DNA of 64,000 nt from Manihot esculenta (Eukaryota > Streptophyta > Magnoliopsida > Malpighiales > Euphorbiaceae). The DNA lies in the NCBI RefSeq assembly GCF_001659605.2, contig NC_035171.2, forward strand, positions 8,103,873 through 8,167,872, written 5' to 3'. Shown piece by piece: positions 22,201 through 37,272 of the stretch (positions are counted from its first letter, which is position 1; every line of letters starts with the position of its first letter). Below the pieces are notes generated by a model. It had not been told where the DNA came from, made no database searches, and saw nothing but the letters and a program-made list of their open reading frames with translations. Position numbers and translations under genes: made by a program.

Positions 22201-25200
22201 GTGTGGATAAACTAAAATTCTTAAAATTTTATAATATTATTATTTTAATTAAAATTTTTGAGAGAATATAATAAACTATTTATCTATATAATTGACATCA
22301 AGTCCATACAATTACTTTCTTTTTTCTTAGTGGCTTACCAAAATATCTCCTTCTAAACATCTTTAGTCGCCTGCAATATATAAAAAAAAATTATTATAAA
22401 ATATTTTCTTTAATTGATATTTTTTGAATATAAATTATTTTTCACAAATAAATAAAATTTAATTCACTAAAATAAATATTAATAACAATGTATGAAATAA
22501 TTTATAATTATAATATTTGAAGAGAGATAAAGACATGGAGAGACAAATGGAAATGATGGTGAGAGAGATTTTGAAAGGAAATTGAAAGAAAAAGAATCAT
22601 GTAAACTATTATATATATTAATAGTTATTCACCGGACCATAATTTTGAAAACATCACATATTAAGAAAATAAGTTTATAAAGTCTTAATAAAATTCTAAG
22701 TACACTACTATTAATTTTTTTAGCATTCTTAACTTTTTATATTTTTTTAAATAATATTTTATCTGAAATTATATTAATTTAACCCATTTTACTTCCAATA
22801 CTAGAAATAAAAATAAATTTACATAATTTTTTCAATTCTCAAAGTGTCGGTAACTACATCCATCACTTCATCACTCTAACCATATGTAAATCATAATAAT
22901 AAATAATAATATAAACTTTTCCACTTTAAGTATATATAAATAATAATAATAAACTTTTAATAGAATCGATTGTTTTATTTTATGAAAAGAAATTATTATT
23001 TAAACTTATTAGTTGATTTTTTAATTTTAAAAAATTATATTAAAACGTTTGACAAATGCATTAAAATGTCTTTCACATTTTAAAAAGTCTACTAATTAGT
23101 TTTTTCATTAATTTTAACCGTTAAATATTATAAAAAAATCTAAAATGCCCTTGATATGAAAAACTAATTAGTATATTTTTAAAAAATTTAAAAGATCAAC
23201 TAATAAATTTTTTAAAATTATAAAAACTATTTAATAAAATATTTAACAGATAAAATTAATGGAAAAATTAATTAATAGTCTTATTAAAATGTCATAAATA
23301 TTTTAATATATTTTTTTAAATTAAAAAATTAATTAGTGAGTCTTTAGAAACTGAATTGTAATTTTTTCATTTATTAACGATACCCTATTATTACAATGGA
23401 AATTAGATCGTGACTTGGGCAAAGATCCCTTAAATGGATTTTGAACGTCCTTTATCATGTTTTTCCTCTCTTATTTTGGAAAAAAATCCCTTCATTGAAT
23501 AAACTACTTTTTTATAAATATATTTAAATTTTTTTATTGATTTCAAAAAAAAAAATTAAAAATAAAAATTAATTAAATGTTACTTTTATTTTTTCTATTT
23601 TATATATTCTAATTTTAAAAGTGCGAATAAATAAAAATATAAGAAGTTCACGAGTTTTACAACTAATTAATAAGAAAAAAAAAGTTTTATACTCATATAT
23701 ATTATGAAACATAGTTAACCTCATTTAGATTAAAATTTGCATACAGAGATGGTCTGAATTTTCTCATATGGAATTGAATGGGCAATTAAATTAAAATGAT
23801 TATGAATTTTGGCAATTAGGATTTTTTTTTTTTTTGAAAATTTTGATGATATTACCATTTTGATTGGAAAGTTTGATAGATTACAACAAATCACTTGCCT
23901 ACTATGTCATCAAGTCAATACAATTACATCAAGAGGCATATTTTATTCTAATAACTCCTAAAATATTTTTTTAAGCGTTTTTAGTATGCCTAGAATTATT
24001 CATACATGAGTAACTTTTGTACTATATATGATGTGGCTATTTTTTATATATTTTTTAAAAAAAATTATATATGATCGGCTTATTTTTTGAATCAGAGATT
24101 GAGGTGCAGGGACTATTTTTTTTAAAAAAATTAATAATATATATTTAACCGCTAAATTAAATCAGTATTAATATTAATGATCCGTTAAATAAATCAGTAT
24201 TAATATTAATGATCCGTTAAAATTATTGAACCCAGTACAAAAAAACTTAAATATCCCAGTCAATAAATTTAAAATTATTTCAATGATAAATAACAATAAT
24301 AACATATATTAAATAGTTTAAAGCACTTTGAAATTAAAATAATAACATTAATTTTAATTTCTAGGCAAACTTGAACTCATCTTAATTTTGGTAACTTTAT
24401 ATATATATATATATATCTTAATTTTTTTTATTATGTCGAATTTGAGACTTGGAAATCAAGTGAGATGTTTTTAACTTGAACAGATTAAGCATTCTAAACT
24501 ACCTCAAACTAACTGATGTTTCGAATTTTTAAATTTGCATGTGTATATGTTTCAATATGCTTTCTACAATAATAATAATATTTTAGATTTATTCATAAAG
24601 TAAATTATTATTTAATTATTTTTTAAAACAAAAATGTTAAATTTTAATATGAGTATTTTTAAATATATTTCATTAATATATTTGTATTTTTTTAAAAAAA
24701 AGTAAATATCAATGCCAAACAAACAGTGGTAGTAATTAAAGTTTCGTTACACAATGGTAATTAGGAAATTTTGAATGCATACTAGACCATATTTGATATT
24801 GATTTAAGAAATTAATAAATTATTGGGATGATTATCTGAAAAAGAATGCCAATTTTGATAAAATAAAATTCTTGAAATTTTTATAATATTATCAATTTAA
24901 TTAGAAATTTTGAGAAAATACATTAAACCACTTATATATCATTGACTGGGGTTGTTAATCATTAATGATTTATTGAAATTATTGTCTATATAAAAAGACT
25001 TAAATATTCCGGTCGATAAGTTTGGATAGAATAAAATTCTTAAAAATTTTATGACATATATAGCTGTCTTGATGGAAAATTTAAGAGAAATATCACGCAT
25101 CACTAAAAATATAACAAATCACTGCGTTTGAAGTATAAAATATTGGCAATAATATGATCACAAAGTAATATTTAAAATTTATTTATAAAGTAAATTATTA

Positions 25201-28200
25201 TTTAATTATTTTTAAATTTTTATAAACGAAAAATTTTTAATTTTAATATGAAATATTATTAAATATATTTCATTAATATATTTATTGTATTTTTCTTAAA
25301 AAAAAGTAAAATATCAATGCAAAATAAATAGCAATCCTAACTAAAGTATATGGAGTATCATATATACTCATGGTAAATTATCACTCACTAAACATAAAAG
25401 TTATTTTTTTATCAATTGGTTATATTTCATGCCTTTATTTTATTAGTAACAGAGTTCTTCTAAAGATGTGAGATTTTAAATTTAAATATTAATTAAAGTC
25501 AATTATTAAAAAAATAAAATATAATAAAAATATAAAATATAATTTAAATATTTTTTTTATTAATACACCATATATTCTATTTAATTAAACCAGAATCTAA
25601 AAACAAATCAAATAGACAACAAGCAAACTAAATCCAAAAATAAATAGTCATGATTAAACACTGATTTTGCCAAACTTCATCGCCACAGTACCGATAACTC
25701 CTATTGGCATCCCGGTGTTGTCGATCAACACGAAAGCGAGCCAACAATAAGCAAAAAAATGTTGAAACTCACCCTACATTAACTAGACAAAATAAAATTT
25801 AGCATTTAAATAATGTTACAACTAAAAACAAAAGTATACAAAGTGGAAATTTTATACCAAATGGCTAGTTGATTAAGTACAATTTGAACACCTAATGTAT
25901 GTCTACCTCAACTTTTCTTGCAAAGTGATGAAATAATGGGAGAGAATGCGAAGAGCACAACAAAAGTTATGTTTACCAAATAGTAAAGAAAACTTTGAGA
26001 AAAGTTATTAAAAAAATACTTCAAGCTCCCTGAAAATTAGTTTGTTCTATATTTTCATACGTTTATCGTTTTTTTTAATCTTAATTCATATATTGATAGT
26101 TATTGCATATATTATAGAATATTGAATAAAACCTCATGTGGATTGAAATTGGGTGGGCCAATTAAATTGAGGTGGTTATCTTAGAATATGTAATATGAGA
26201 TTTCTTGGCATAATTCTCCATTTGATTTTCCAAACTTTCTTCTTAAGTTCCAAATTTCTCCTTTTCATTAGGAATCCAATCAAAATTTTATGGCAAAGTT
26301 AATGTAAAAATCAACTTGAAATATTCAATTTAGTTGCTTAATGTAACCCTATATACAATATATAATTTATAAAATATTAATTTATAAAGTTATAATATAA
26401 ACGAAAATATAATTATATATTATTGAAAAAATAATATTATACTATAGTATTATTGATAAAAATATAAAAGTTTAGGTATCTATGTTAATTAAAGAAATTA
26501 AATTAATTTCATTATTAATTAAATTACATATTACCAAAAATAGTTAAAATGACTTGATGAAAACACACACTCCGAAGCATGAAAGTTCTCTTCTAGGATC
26601 AGAATTTTAAAAACACAATACTCAAAGAAAGCTTAACTTAATTCTTCGTTGCAAAGACTCAAAAATAAAAAATAAAAAAATCCAAGTCTCACTATCATGA
26701 TTTTTATTGTATTTTTTTATTACTTCAATCATAAAAAATTATATTAATTTAACTTTTACTGAAACGATCTTAGTTTTCCACAATCTTTTTTCAAAAAAAT
26801 ATTTTACATTTTTAACATTTAAGTCAATAAAAAATAGTTAAAGAAAAATATTTTTTATTAAAATAAAAAATATTATTTTTATATTTTGAAAATTTTATTA
26901 AAATATTAATATATAAAATTATTAATATATTTTAATTTTTAAATCAAAATTAAATAATAAAAAGTAAATTATTTTATTATAAAATATTTTCTTTGATTGA
27001 TATTTTTATAAATTATTTTCCACAATAAATAAAATTTAAATTACTGAAATAATTATTAGTGATTATAATTATAATATTTCGAGAGAGATAAGAACATGAA
27101 AATATGAATGAAAATAATGGTGGAAGAGTGACTGAAAGGAAATTGAAAGAAAAAAAAAAATCATGTTAATAATATTCTCGGACCACAATTTTAAAAATAT
27201 CAGTGTATGAGAAAATAAATTTATAAAGACTTAAACCAAAGATTTCTTAAATGGATTTTTCACGTACTTTTGTCATTTGGGAAAAAATCCCTTCATTGGA
27301 TATTGATTCAAAATTTTTTTTAAAAAATATTATTGTAAAGATTATGTGAAGAGATATTAAGTTTCCATTAATAAATTTAATCTTTTATTTATTATAAATT
27401 TTAAAAATAAAACAAAAATTTTACTTTTGTTTTTCTATTTTATATATTTTAATTTTAAAAGTACTAATAAATGAAAATATAGGAAGTTCACGAGCTTTAC
27501 AACTACGTATTAACAAGAAAAAAAGGTTTTATATTCATATATATTTTACAGTTATTCCATGTGTTATGAAACATATTTAACCTCATTTAGATTAAGACTT
27601 TGCATATAGAAATGATCTGAATTTTTTCATATGAAATTGGGTGGGCCACTTAAATTAAAGTGATTATGAAGTTTGGCCATGGTAATTAGGAAATTTTTTT
27701 AAAAAGTTTTTGATGATATTACCAAAAAGTAAATTATTATTTAATTATTTTTTAAACATAAATGTTAAATTTTAATATGAAAATATTTTAAATATATTTG
27801 TTGTATTTTTTTTAAAAAGTAAATATTAATATAAAACAGATGGTCATCCTAATTAAAGTTTGGTCATAATTAGAAAATTTTGAATGCATATAGGACCATA
27901 TTTGATATTGATTTAAGAAATTAATGAATTATTAGGATGGTTATTCGAAAGATCCTAGACAATACGTTCAAATATAATAAATTTTTTTAAAATTTGATAA
28001 TATTATCAATTTAGTTGAAAATTTTGAGAAAATACAATAAACTACTCATCTATCATTTAGATATATTAATGATTTATTGAAATTATTGTGAAAGACTTAA
28101 ATATTCCGATCAATAAATTTGAGTAGAATAAAATTCTCAAAAATTTCATGATATATAGCTGTCTTGATGGAAAATTTAAGAAGAATATGACACATCATTA

Positions 28201-30517
28201 AAAATATTGGCAATAACATGGTCCCTAGTAATATTTTAAATTTATTCATAAAATAAATTGTTATTTAATTACTTTTAAATTTTTATAAACAGAAATGTTA
28301 AATTTTCATATTAAATATATTTCAGTAATATATTTATTGTATTTTTTTAAATAAAAAAAAAGTAAAAACAAATAGTAATCCTAATTAAAGTATATGGACT
28401 ATCATATATACTCATTGTAAATTATCAATCATGGAAACATAAAAATTATTTTTTTTTTTATCAATTGATTGTATTTCATGCATTTATTTTATTAGTAACG
28501 GAGTTCTTCCAAAGATTTGAGATTTTGAATTTAAATATTAATTAAAGTCGATTATTAAAAAAATATAATATAATAAAAAAAGTCAATAAATTAATATATT
28601 ATAATTAAAAAAAGTCAATAAATCAAGTCTTTGAAGACAAACTCTAAATCATTCCAAATACTGAATTCCAAAATGGAAGTGACTGTGGTCCATATACCAC
28701 ACCAAATTGCACTCCTTTCCATCTCATTCTTTTCTATTTTCATTTTTCAAGTTCATCTGCTATGATTCATGATTTATGATTTTTTTTTTCTTTTACGTTC
28801 TTTAAGTTCTTCTTTTTTTTATGACTTTTCATTCGAAATTATATTAATTTAATTTCTAAGTATTTTTTTTCTCTTAAAAAGTCCCTTCATTAGATAAACT
28901 ATTTTTTCACTTAAAAAATATATTTTTAGATTTTTTTATTGATTTCTTCCATTTATTTTTTAAATTAGATAAACTATTTTTTCACTTAAAAAATATATTT
29001 TTAGATTTTTTTATTGATTTCTTTCGTTTATTTTTTAAATTATTGTAAAGAATCTGTAGAGAGATATTAAGTTTTCATTAATAAATTTAATTTTTAAAAA
29101 ATTAAATTGAGGTGGGTATCTTAGGATTGTTGGGCCATTGATGATTACATTAGAATATGTAATATGAGATTCTTGTGATAATTATCCATTTGATTTTCCA
29201 AACTTTCATTAGGAATTTGAACCTTAAAACATTAAAATAAATAGTATTAATAAAATTATTGATGATTTGAAATTATAATATTTTGAGGGAGATAAAAATA
29301 TAGAGAAATGACCGGAAATGTTGGAGAGGGAGAGAAAGAGACCGAGGGAAATTGAAAGAAAAAGAAATTCACGGACTACAATTGAGGGAAATTATAATAT
29401 TTTTAAAATTCACGGACTACAATTTTAAAAAATCTCACAGTCGAAGAAAATAAATTTATAAATTCAAGTCTTCTTTTAAATTCTCAACTTTTGGTATAAT
29501 TTAAAAACCTCACTGTCAAAGAAATTTTTAATGATCCTGTCAATACGTTTGAATAGACTAAAATTCTTAAAATTTTTATAATATTATTATGTTAAGAGAA
29601 TATAATAAATCACTTATCTACCATTGACCTATAATATTGACATCAAGTCAATATAATTACTTTCTTTTTTCTAGTGGCTTACCAAAATATCTTCTTCTAA
29701 ATGTCCTTAGTCGCCTACAATATATGAAAAAAAATCATATAATTTTTTAACACAATCAACTTTTTAACAAAATATTTAGTAAATCACTGTCCTTTAAATT
29801 TTACTAATTATACCGTAAATTAAATAGATTTTTCACGTCCTTTATTATTTGGAGAAAAAAAAATCTCTTCATTGGATATTGATTCAATTTTTTTTAAAAA
29901 ATATTATTGTAAAGATTCTGTAAATAGATATTAAGTTTTTATTAATAAATTTAATTTTTTAAAAATGTTAATTTTATTTATTATAAATTTTAAAAATAAA
30001 ATAAAATTTTACTTTTGTTTTTCTATTTTATATATTCTAATTTTAAAAGTACTAATAAATGAAAATATAAGAAGTTCACGAGTTTTACAACAACTAATTA
30101 ACAAGAAAAAAAAAGTTTTATACTCATATATATTTTACAGTTTTTCCATATATTATGGAGAATAATTAACCTCATTTAGATTAAGACTTGCATATAGAGA
30201 TGATCTGAATTTTATCATATGGAGTTAAAAAAACATTTTGATGATAGATTACAACAAGAGGCATATTTTATTCTAATAGCTCATTAAATATTTCTTTCTA
30301 AGTGTTTTTAGTACGCCAGTAAATTAAATCAAATTAGTATTAATATTAATGATCCTGTTGAAATTATTGAGTCCAGTAAAAAAAAACTAAAATATCCCGG
30401 TCAAGATAGAATAAAATAGTATAATCTACTAAAAATGAAACCAGAATAAAAATGGAGAATGATATAAAGATGTTCAGTTATTACAACCTAAAATTGTTTA
30501 AAATTATTTTAATGATA

Positions 30518-30557
<40 letters not shown>

Positions 30558-32560
30558 TATTAAATAGTTTAAAGCACTTTAAAATTAAAATAATAACATT
30601 AATTTTAATTTCTAGCCAAACTTGAACTCATCTTAATTTTTGGTAACTTTTTAAATATATATCTTAATTTTTTTGTATTATGTCGAATTTGAGACTTGGA
30701 AATCAAGTGAGATATTTTTAACTTCAACAGATTAAGCATTCTAAACTACCTCAAACTAACTGACATTTCAAATTTTTAAACTTGCATGTGTATGTGTTTC
30801 AATATGCTTTCTACATTAATAATAATATTTTAGATTTATTCATAAAGTAAATTATTATTTTTTAAAACGGAAATATTAAATTTTAATATGAAAATATTTT
30901 TAAATATATTTCATTAATATATTTATTACATTTGTTTTTTAAAAAAAGTAAATATCAATGCCAAACACTGATAGTAATTAAAGTTTGATCACAAAATGGT
31001 AATTAGAAAATTTTGAATGCATGCTGAATCATATTTGATATTAATTTAAGAAATTAATGAATTATTGAGATGGGTATCCGAAAAAGAAATTTTGAAAATA
31101 TTATCAATTTAATTGGAAAGTTTAAGAAAATACAATAAATCACTTATCTATTATAATAAGTTTACAGTTTTACAACTACTAATTAATAAGAAAAAAGAAA
31201 ATAATTGTGAGATGAGAAATTTAGAAAATGCTTCAATCTCACTAATAATTAGTATTTTTTTTTTATACTCATATATTTTACAATTATTCCATATCTTATG
31301 GAACACAATTAACCTGTTCCATAATTAACCTCGTTTAGATTTAGATTTGGATGCAGAAATGGTCTGAATTTTCTCATATGGTGGTTCATTTAAATTGAAG
31401 TTGATTATAAAGTTTGGCCACTTAATGGTAATTTGGAAATTTTGAATAAATATGGGACCGCATTTGATGTCTCAAACTTGCTTTCTATACTAATAATATT
31501 TTAGATTCATTCATAAAGTAAATTATTATTTAATTATTTTTTAAAACGGAAATGTTAAATTTGAATATGAAAATATTTTTAAATATATTTCATTAATATA
31601 TTTGTTGCATTTTCTTAGTGGCTTACCAAAATATCTCCTTCTAAACATCTTTAGTCGCTGCAATATATAAAAAAATTATTATAAAATATTTTCTTTAATT
31701 GATATTTTTCAAATATAAATTATTTTTCATAAGCAAATAAAATTTAAATCACTGAAATAAGTATTAAGAAAACAATATATGAAATAATTTATAATTATAA
31801 TATTTGGAGAGATAAAAGTATGGAGAGACGAATGAAAATGATGGTAAGATAGATTTTTTTTATAATTATAATACGTCCTTTATAGTTATTTTATATATTC
31901 TAATTTTAAAAGTACTAATAAATGAAAATATATTTTATAGTTATTTCATGCGTTATGGAACATAATTAACCTTATTTAGATTAAGACTTGCATACAGAAA
32001 TGGTCTGAATTTTCTCCATGGAATTGGATTGGCCACTTAAATTAAAGTGATTATGAAGTTTGGCCATTAAATGGTAGTTAGGATTTTTTTTTTTTTTTTT
32101 GAAATTTTGATAATATTACCAAAAAGTAAATTATGTTTTAAATGGAAGTGTTAAATTTTAATATGAAAATATTTTTAATTATATTTCATTAATATATTGT
32201 TGCATTTTTAAAAAAAAAAAAGTAAATATTGATGCCAAACAAATAGTGGTACTAATTAAAGTTTGATTACGTAATGGTAATTAAGAAATTTTGAATGCAT
32301 ACTAGATCATATTAGATATTGATTTAAGAAATTAATGAATTATTGGGATGGTTATATGAAAAAGAAATTTTGATGATTCCAGTCAATATGTTTAAATATA
32401 ATAAATTTTTTGAAAATTTGATAATATTATCAATTTAATTAAAGTATCTGAACTATTATTTATTCTCATTGTAAATTATCACTCATGGAAACATGAAAGT
32501 TATTTTTTTATCAATTGATTGTATTTCATATCTTTATTTTATTAGTAACAATTGACCTTA
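22200..32560. repeat. Decayed repeat block III
   Basis: About 10 kb with no gene. M1 lies at 22430-22660, 27005-27185, 29260-29430 and 31715-31860; M4 at 23010-23370; M3 at 23390-23480, 27230-27310 and 29820-29880; M2 or M2' at 23715-23820, 26130-26290, 27580-27700, 29100-29220, 31330-31440 and 31970-32080; partial G at 25440-25760 and 28490-28770. Short tandem duplications: 32-bp period at 24159-24220 and 75-bp period at 28889-29040. An (AAT)n run is at 30518-30557. Modules are truncated and out of order more often than in block II. Confidence 0.6.
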
Positions 32561-32850
32561 TTAGTAAAAGAATTTAATTAAAATATAAATACATGCAAAA
32601 GTTGAGTTTTTTTGGATCAATTGACCTTATTCTATGATGAAGAAGAACAAAGAGTAGAGGTGATTCCATAGGAAGGCCAAAGTAATCCAAAACAAAAAAC
32701 CAAAGAAGACCAATCAATAAAAGCAACAAAAAAGACAACAAAGAGATGCACAGAAGCCTGGAAGCCTTGCTGAGGCTTACTTTCCCTTCGTCTCCCCATG
32801 CTCTTTCTTTTCACTTTCGCTTTACTTGATCCTCTTCTCCACTCGGTTAT
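32560..32850 (-). other. GC-richer gene-like fragment, unidentified
   Basis: This stretch stands out from the repeats by composition. On the minus strand a frame of 60 codons starts MKRKSMGRRRESKPQQGFQ and continues with a hydrophobic run and a serine-rich end. The part after PQQGFQ reads like T-rich leader or intron, and a CATCATAG acceptor-like end lies near 32632. It could be the first exon of a lost gene. I do not recognise it. Confidence 0.3.
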
Positions 32851-35806
32851 TTATTTCAAAAGAATATTTTATATTTTTAAAATTTAAGTCAATAAAAAAA
32901 TAGTTAAAGAAAAATATTTTTGTTATTAAAATAAAAATATATTATTTTTTATATTTTGAAAATTTTATTAAAATATTAATATATAAAATTATTAATATAT
33001 TTTAATTTTTAAATCAAAATTAAATAATAAAAATAAATTATTTATTATAAAATATTTTATTTGATTGATATTTTTTAAATATAAATTATTTTCTATAAAT
33101 AAATAAAATCTAAATTACTAAATAAATATTAATACTAATATATGAAATGATTTATAATTATAATATTTGGAGAGAGATAAAGACATGAGAAATGGATGGA
33201 AATGATGGTGAAAGAGAGAGACGGAAAGAAAAAGAAGTATGTAGACTATTATATACGTTAATAGTTATTTTTTGGACCACAATTTTAAAAACATCACAAT
33301 CCAAGAAAATTTTAAGTCCGCTGCTATCATTTTTCTTTCTTTAGCGCTCTTAACTTTTTGTATTTTTTCTTTTTTGATGATCTTTCATCCGAAATTATGT
33401 TAATTTAATTTCTAGTTAGTTAGTTCTTCCATTAATTTTAACCGTCAAGTATTATTAAACAAATTTAAAATGCCCCTATTATAGAAGGATTAATTAGTAC
33501 ATTTTTTAAAAATTTAAAGGCTCAATTAATAAATTTTTTAAAATTATAAAGATTATTTAATAAAATATTTAACGGCTAAAATTAATAGAGAGACTAACTA
33601 ATAAAATTTTTAAAATGTTAAAAATATTTTAATATATTTTTTAAAACTAAAAAATTAACTAATAAATTTTTTCGTACTATGAACATCAAATAAAAACTTT
33701 TCTTTTTACTAATAAAGCCCCTACTGTTGCATTGGAAATTAGATTGTGACTTGGGCACATTAAACCAAAGATCCCTTAAATGGATTTTTGACGTCCTTTA
33801 TCATTTCTTTCCCGATAAACTTTTTTTTTTCTTAAGAAAATATATTGATTCGAAAAAATTTTAAAAAATATTATTGTAAAGAATATTAAGTTTCCATTAA
33901 TAAATTTAATTTTTTAAAAATGTTAATTGTAAATTTTAAAAATAAAACTAAGCATAGTAAAATTTTGAAAATAAAAGTTAATTAAAATTTCTATTTTATA
34001 TGTTCTAATTTTAAAAGTACTAATAAACAAAAATATATATTACAATTATTCATTTAGATTAAGACTTGCATACAGAAATGGTCTGAATTTTCTCCTATGG
34101 AATTGGATAGTAATTAAAGTGATTATAAAGTTTGGCTATTGAATGGTAATTAGGAATTTTCTTTGATGACAAGTCATTTTATGACAAAATCTAAATCATT
34201 CCAAATCCTAAATTCCAAAATGGAAGTGACTGTGGTCCATATATCACACCAAATTGCACTCCTTTCCATCTCATTCTCTTCTATTTTCGTTTTCCATGTC
34301 CATCTGCTATGATTTGTGATTTATGATTTTTTTTTTCTTTTACATTCTTAAATTTTTGTATTTTTTTATGACTTTTCATTCGAAATTATATTAATTTAAT
34401 TTTTAAGTATTTTTTTAAAAAATTTAATTTAATTTTATTAATAAATTTAATTTTTAAAAAATTAATTTTATTTTATTTTAAATTTTAAAAATAAAATTAA
34501 GCATAGAAAAATTTTGAAAATAAAAATTCATTAGATTTTACTTTTGTTTTTCAATTTTATATATTCTAATTTTAGAAGTCCTAATAAATTAAATGTATAG
34601 ATGGAGTAAATTTTCTAATTGAGTGGCCCACTTAAATTGAAGTTGATTATGAAGTTTAGCCACTGAATAGTAATTTGGAAATTTTGAATAAATATGGGAC
34701 CGCATTTGACGTCTCAAACTTGCTTTCTATACTAATAATATTTTAGATTCATTTATAAAGTAAATTATTATTTAATTATTTTTTAAAACAGAAATGTTAA
34801 AATTTAGTATGAAAATATTTTTAAATATATTTCATTAATATATTTATCGTATTTTTTAAAAAAATAAATAAAATTATAATTAAAGTTTAGTCACATAATT
34901 ATAATTAAAAAATTTTAAATGAATAATAGACTGCATTTAATACTGATTTATAAAATTATTAAATTATTGAGATGGTTATTTAAAAAGAAATATTTAATGG
35001 TTCCATCAACATGTTTAGATAGATTTAAATTCTTAAAATTTTATGATATTATTATTTTAATTAAAAATTTTGAGAGAATATAATAAATTATTTATCTACC
35101 ATTGACTTATATAATTGACATCAAGTCAATATAATTACTTTCTTTTTTTAGTGACTTATCAAAATATCTCTTTCTAAATATCTTTAGTCGCCTGCAATAT
35201 ATATTAAAAAAAATTATTATAAAATATTTATTTTAATTAATATTTTCTAAATATAAATTATTTTTTATAAATAAATAAATATTAATAACAATATATGGAA
35301 TAACTTATAATTATAATATTTAGAGAGAGATAAAGGTAAGATGAATGGAAATAATGGTGAGAGATTTTGAAAGGAAATTGAAAGAAAAAGAATCATATAA
35401 ACTATTATATACATTAATTGTTATTTTCCAGACCATAATTTTGAAAACATCACAATTTGAGAAAATAAATTTATCAAGACAGATAAAATTAATAAAACAT
35501 CACTATTATATACATTAATAAAATATTTAACAGATAAAATTAATAGAAAAATTAATTAATAGATTTATTAAAATTTTATGAATATTTTAATATATTTTTT
35601 AAAATTAAAAAATTAATTAATGAGTCTTTCTATATTATAGAAACTGAATTGTAATTTTTTCATTTATTAACCACACCCTATTATTACACTGGAAATTAGA
35701 TTGTGACTTGGGCACATTAAACCAAAGATCCCTTAAATGGATTTTGAACGTCCTTTATCATGTTTTTCCTCTTATGTGGAAAAAAAATCCATTTCATTGA
35801 ATAAAC
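32850..35806. repeat. Decayed repeat block IV
   Basis: No gene. P lies near 32870, M1 at 33080-33310 and 35260-35460, M4 at 33420-33710 and 35500-35670, M3 at 33725-33810 and 35680-35790, M2 at 34055-34160 and 34600-34690, partial G at 34150-34330. Confidence 0.6.
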
Positions 35807-35952
35807 TATTTTTTTATAAATATATTTAAATTTTATTATTATTTTTGAAAAAAATTTAAATTTTAAAAATAAAAATTAATTAAATTTTACTTTTATTTTT
35901 TAGAAATTTTGATGATATTACCAATTTGATTGGAAAGTTTGATAGATTACAA
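35807..35952 (+). repeat. 146-bp direct repeat, left copy (partner 37500-37645)
   Basis: Compared base by base with 37500-37645 the two are identical over 146 bases, beginning TATTTTTTTATAAATATATT and ending GGAAAGTTTGATAGATTACAA. This copy lies in its expected module context on both sides (it resembles 23500-23900), so it is the source copy. Confidence 0.9.
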
Positions 35953-36663
35953 CAAATCACTTGCCAACTATCAATGTAATATAGTTGTCATCATCAAGTG
36001 GTATATTTTATTCTAATAACTCATAAAATATTTTTTTAAATGTTTTTAGTACGCCTAGAATTATTCGTACATGAGAAAAATATCTTGTAACTTTTGTATT
36101 ATATATGATGTGGCTATTTTTTATATTTTTTTCAAAAAAATTATATATGATCTGCTTATGTTTTAAATTGGAGATTGAGGTGTAGGGACTCAATTTTTTT
36201 TAAAATTAATAATATATCCTTAGCCTTTAAATTAATTCGTAAAAGAAAATTTAAATATTTCAGTCAATAAATTTTAAGCGTTCTTTGTGTAATTTAATTA
36301 AATTTATATGTGAAATTTGATTTCATGTCTTATTGTTACTTATTGCATAAAAATTTAGTTTACATTAAATTTGTTGTACTAAACTAATCGATGAATTTAA
36401 ATGTAAAAAGAAATTATTTAATAATATTTTGAAAAATAGATAATCACTTATTAATTTCTACAGATATATATAAAAGAATACATGCACATGATGAGTGTAT
36501 ATTCAATGAGAAGCCCATTCCTATGAGAGAGAATAATTTTTTCACTAAAATTCATAAATGCATGTAAAATTATTAATAAAATAAAATTTGTCTTCTACCA
36601 GAAAACCTAGACCACAAGTAATATAGAGGGCAGGTAGGAACTCCAGTCCAGTCAGCGGATTCT

Positions 36664-36690
<27 letters not shown>
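35953..36690. repeat. Module tail and 3' flank of the HIPP gene
   Basis: Up to about 36240 the sequence continues the repeat module seen at 23880-24200. From there to the HIPP stop it is low-copy and probably HIPP 3' flank. An A-tract (T-tract on the gene's strand) lies at 36666-36687. Confidence 0.45.
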
Positions 36691-36694
<4 letters not shown>

Positions 36695-36698
36695 ACTT

Positions 36699-37182
36699 TC
36701 ACATGATGGTGCAAGTTCCTGGATTAGTATCATAAACCACACTGACTAATTCGCAACGAGGAGGTTGTTGACAGCAATGTGGAGTTGGCGTATTATCTTC
36801 ATCTTTCTTTTTATTGTCACCTTCCTGCTTCTTCTCCTCAGGTTTCTTCTCCTCAGGCTTCACTTCTTCTACACTTTCTATGGCTGCATAGTTTATCTTC
36901 TTCCGAAGTGCTCTGGTCAAGCACGCTGCGTCTACTCTTTCTCCGATCACCACCAACTTATCTTTGTCATCTCCCTCCAATGCCACAGAATTCACACCTA
37001 ATTATATCGCCATTAACAAAACAATTAAAGATTAATTAACTTAATTATAATTACAACATATGATCATTAATTAATTGCAAAAGAAATCTCTCACCATCTG
37101 CAATGGCAGCTGTCTTCAAGGCCTTGCTTCGGCCTTTATCGCAACAAGTTGTCACCTTGATCACTATCTTTTGCCGCAACAT
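36699..37182 (-). CDS. Heavy-metal-associated isoprenylated plant protein (HIPP), 128 aa
   Basis: Two coding exons on the minus strand, 37182-37095 and 36997-36699, joined across a 97-base GT-AG intron in phase 1. Residues 1-70 form an HMA-like fold beginning MLRQKIVIKVTTCCDKGRSK, with ALKTAAIADGVNSVAL and DKDKLVVIGERVDAACLTRA after it. A K/E-rich linker follows (KPEEKKPEEKK) and the protein ends CTIM, a CaaX box for farnesylation, as expected of HIPPs. The usual M-x-C-x-x-C metal site is replaced by T-C-C-D-K-G, so the second cysteine is lost and canonical metal binding is doubtful. This is common in the small plant group resembling HIPP46/47. The start is uncertain: an upstream ATGAAG at 37278-37273 is followed by a perfect GTAAGT donor, the usual HIPP first micro-exon, but the matching acceptor reads TTGCGG instead of TTGCAG. 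I use the ATG inside that region. Confidence 0.85.
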
Positions 37183-37272
37183 TGTCAGTAAATAATTAAT
37201 GCTAAGTATGATTATTACAAGTGTTTAACTATAATTAACTAACTTTTAGTTTTTCTAGCCAGGTGTACTTAC

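Noticed and set aside
36666..36687. A-tract next to the HIPP stop, as in a processed retrocopy
   Set aside because: The gene keeps an intron and a TATA box, and the tract is T-rich on the gene's strand, so it is not a retrogene tail.
36765..37039. Two overlapping + strand frames of 78 and 86 codons
   Set aside because: They are antisense shadows of the HIPP exon, which has the family motifs and the splice sites.
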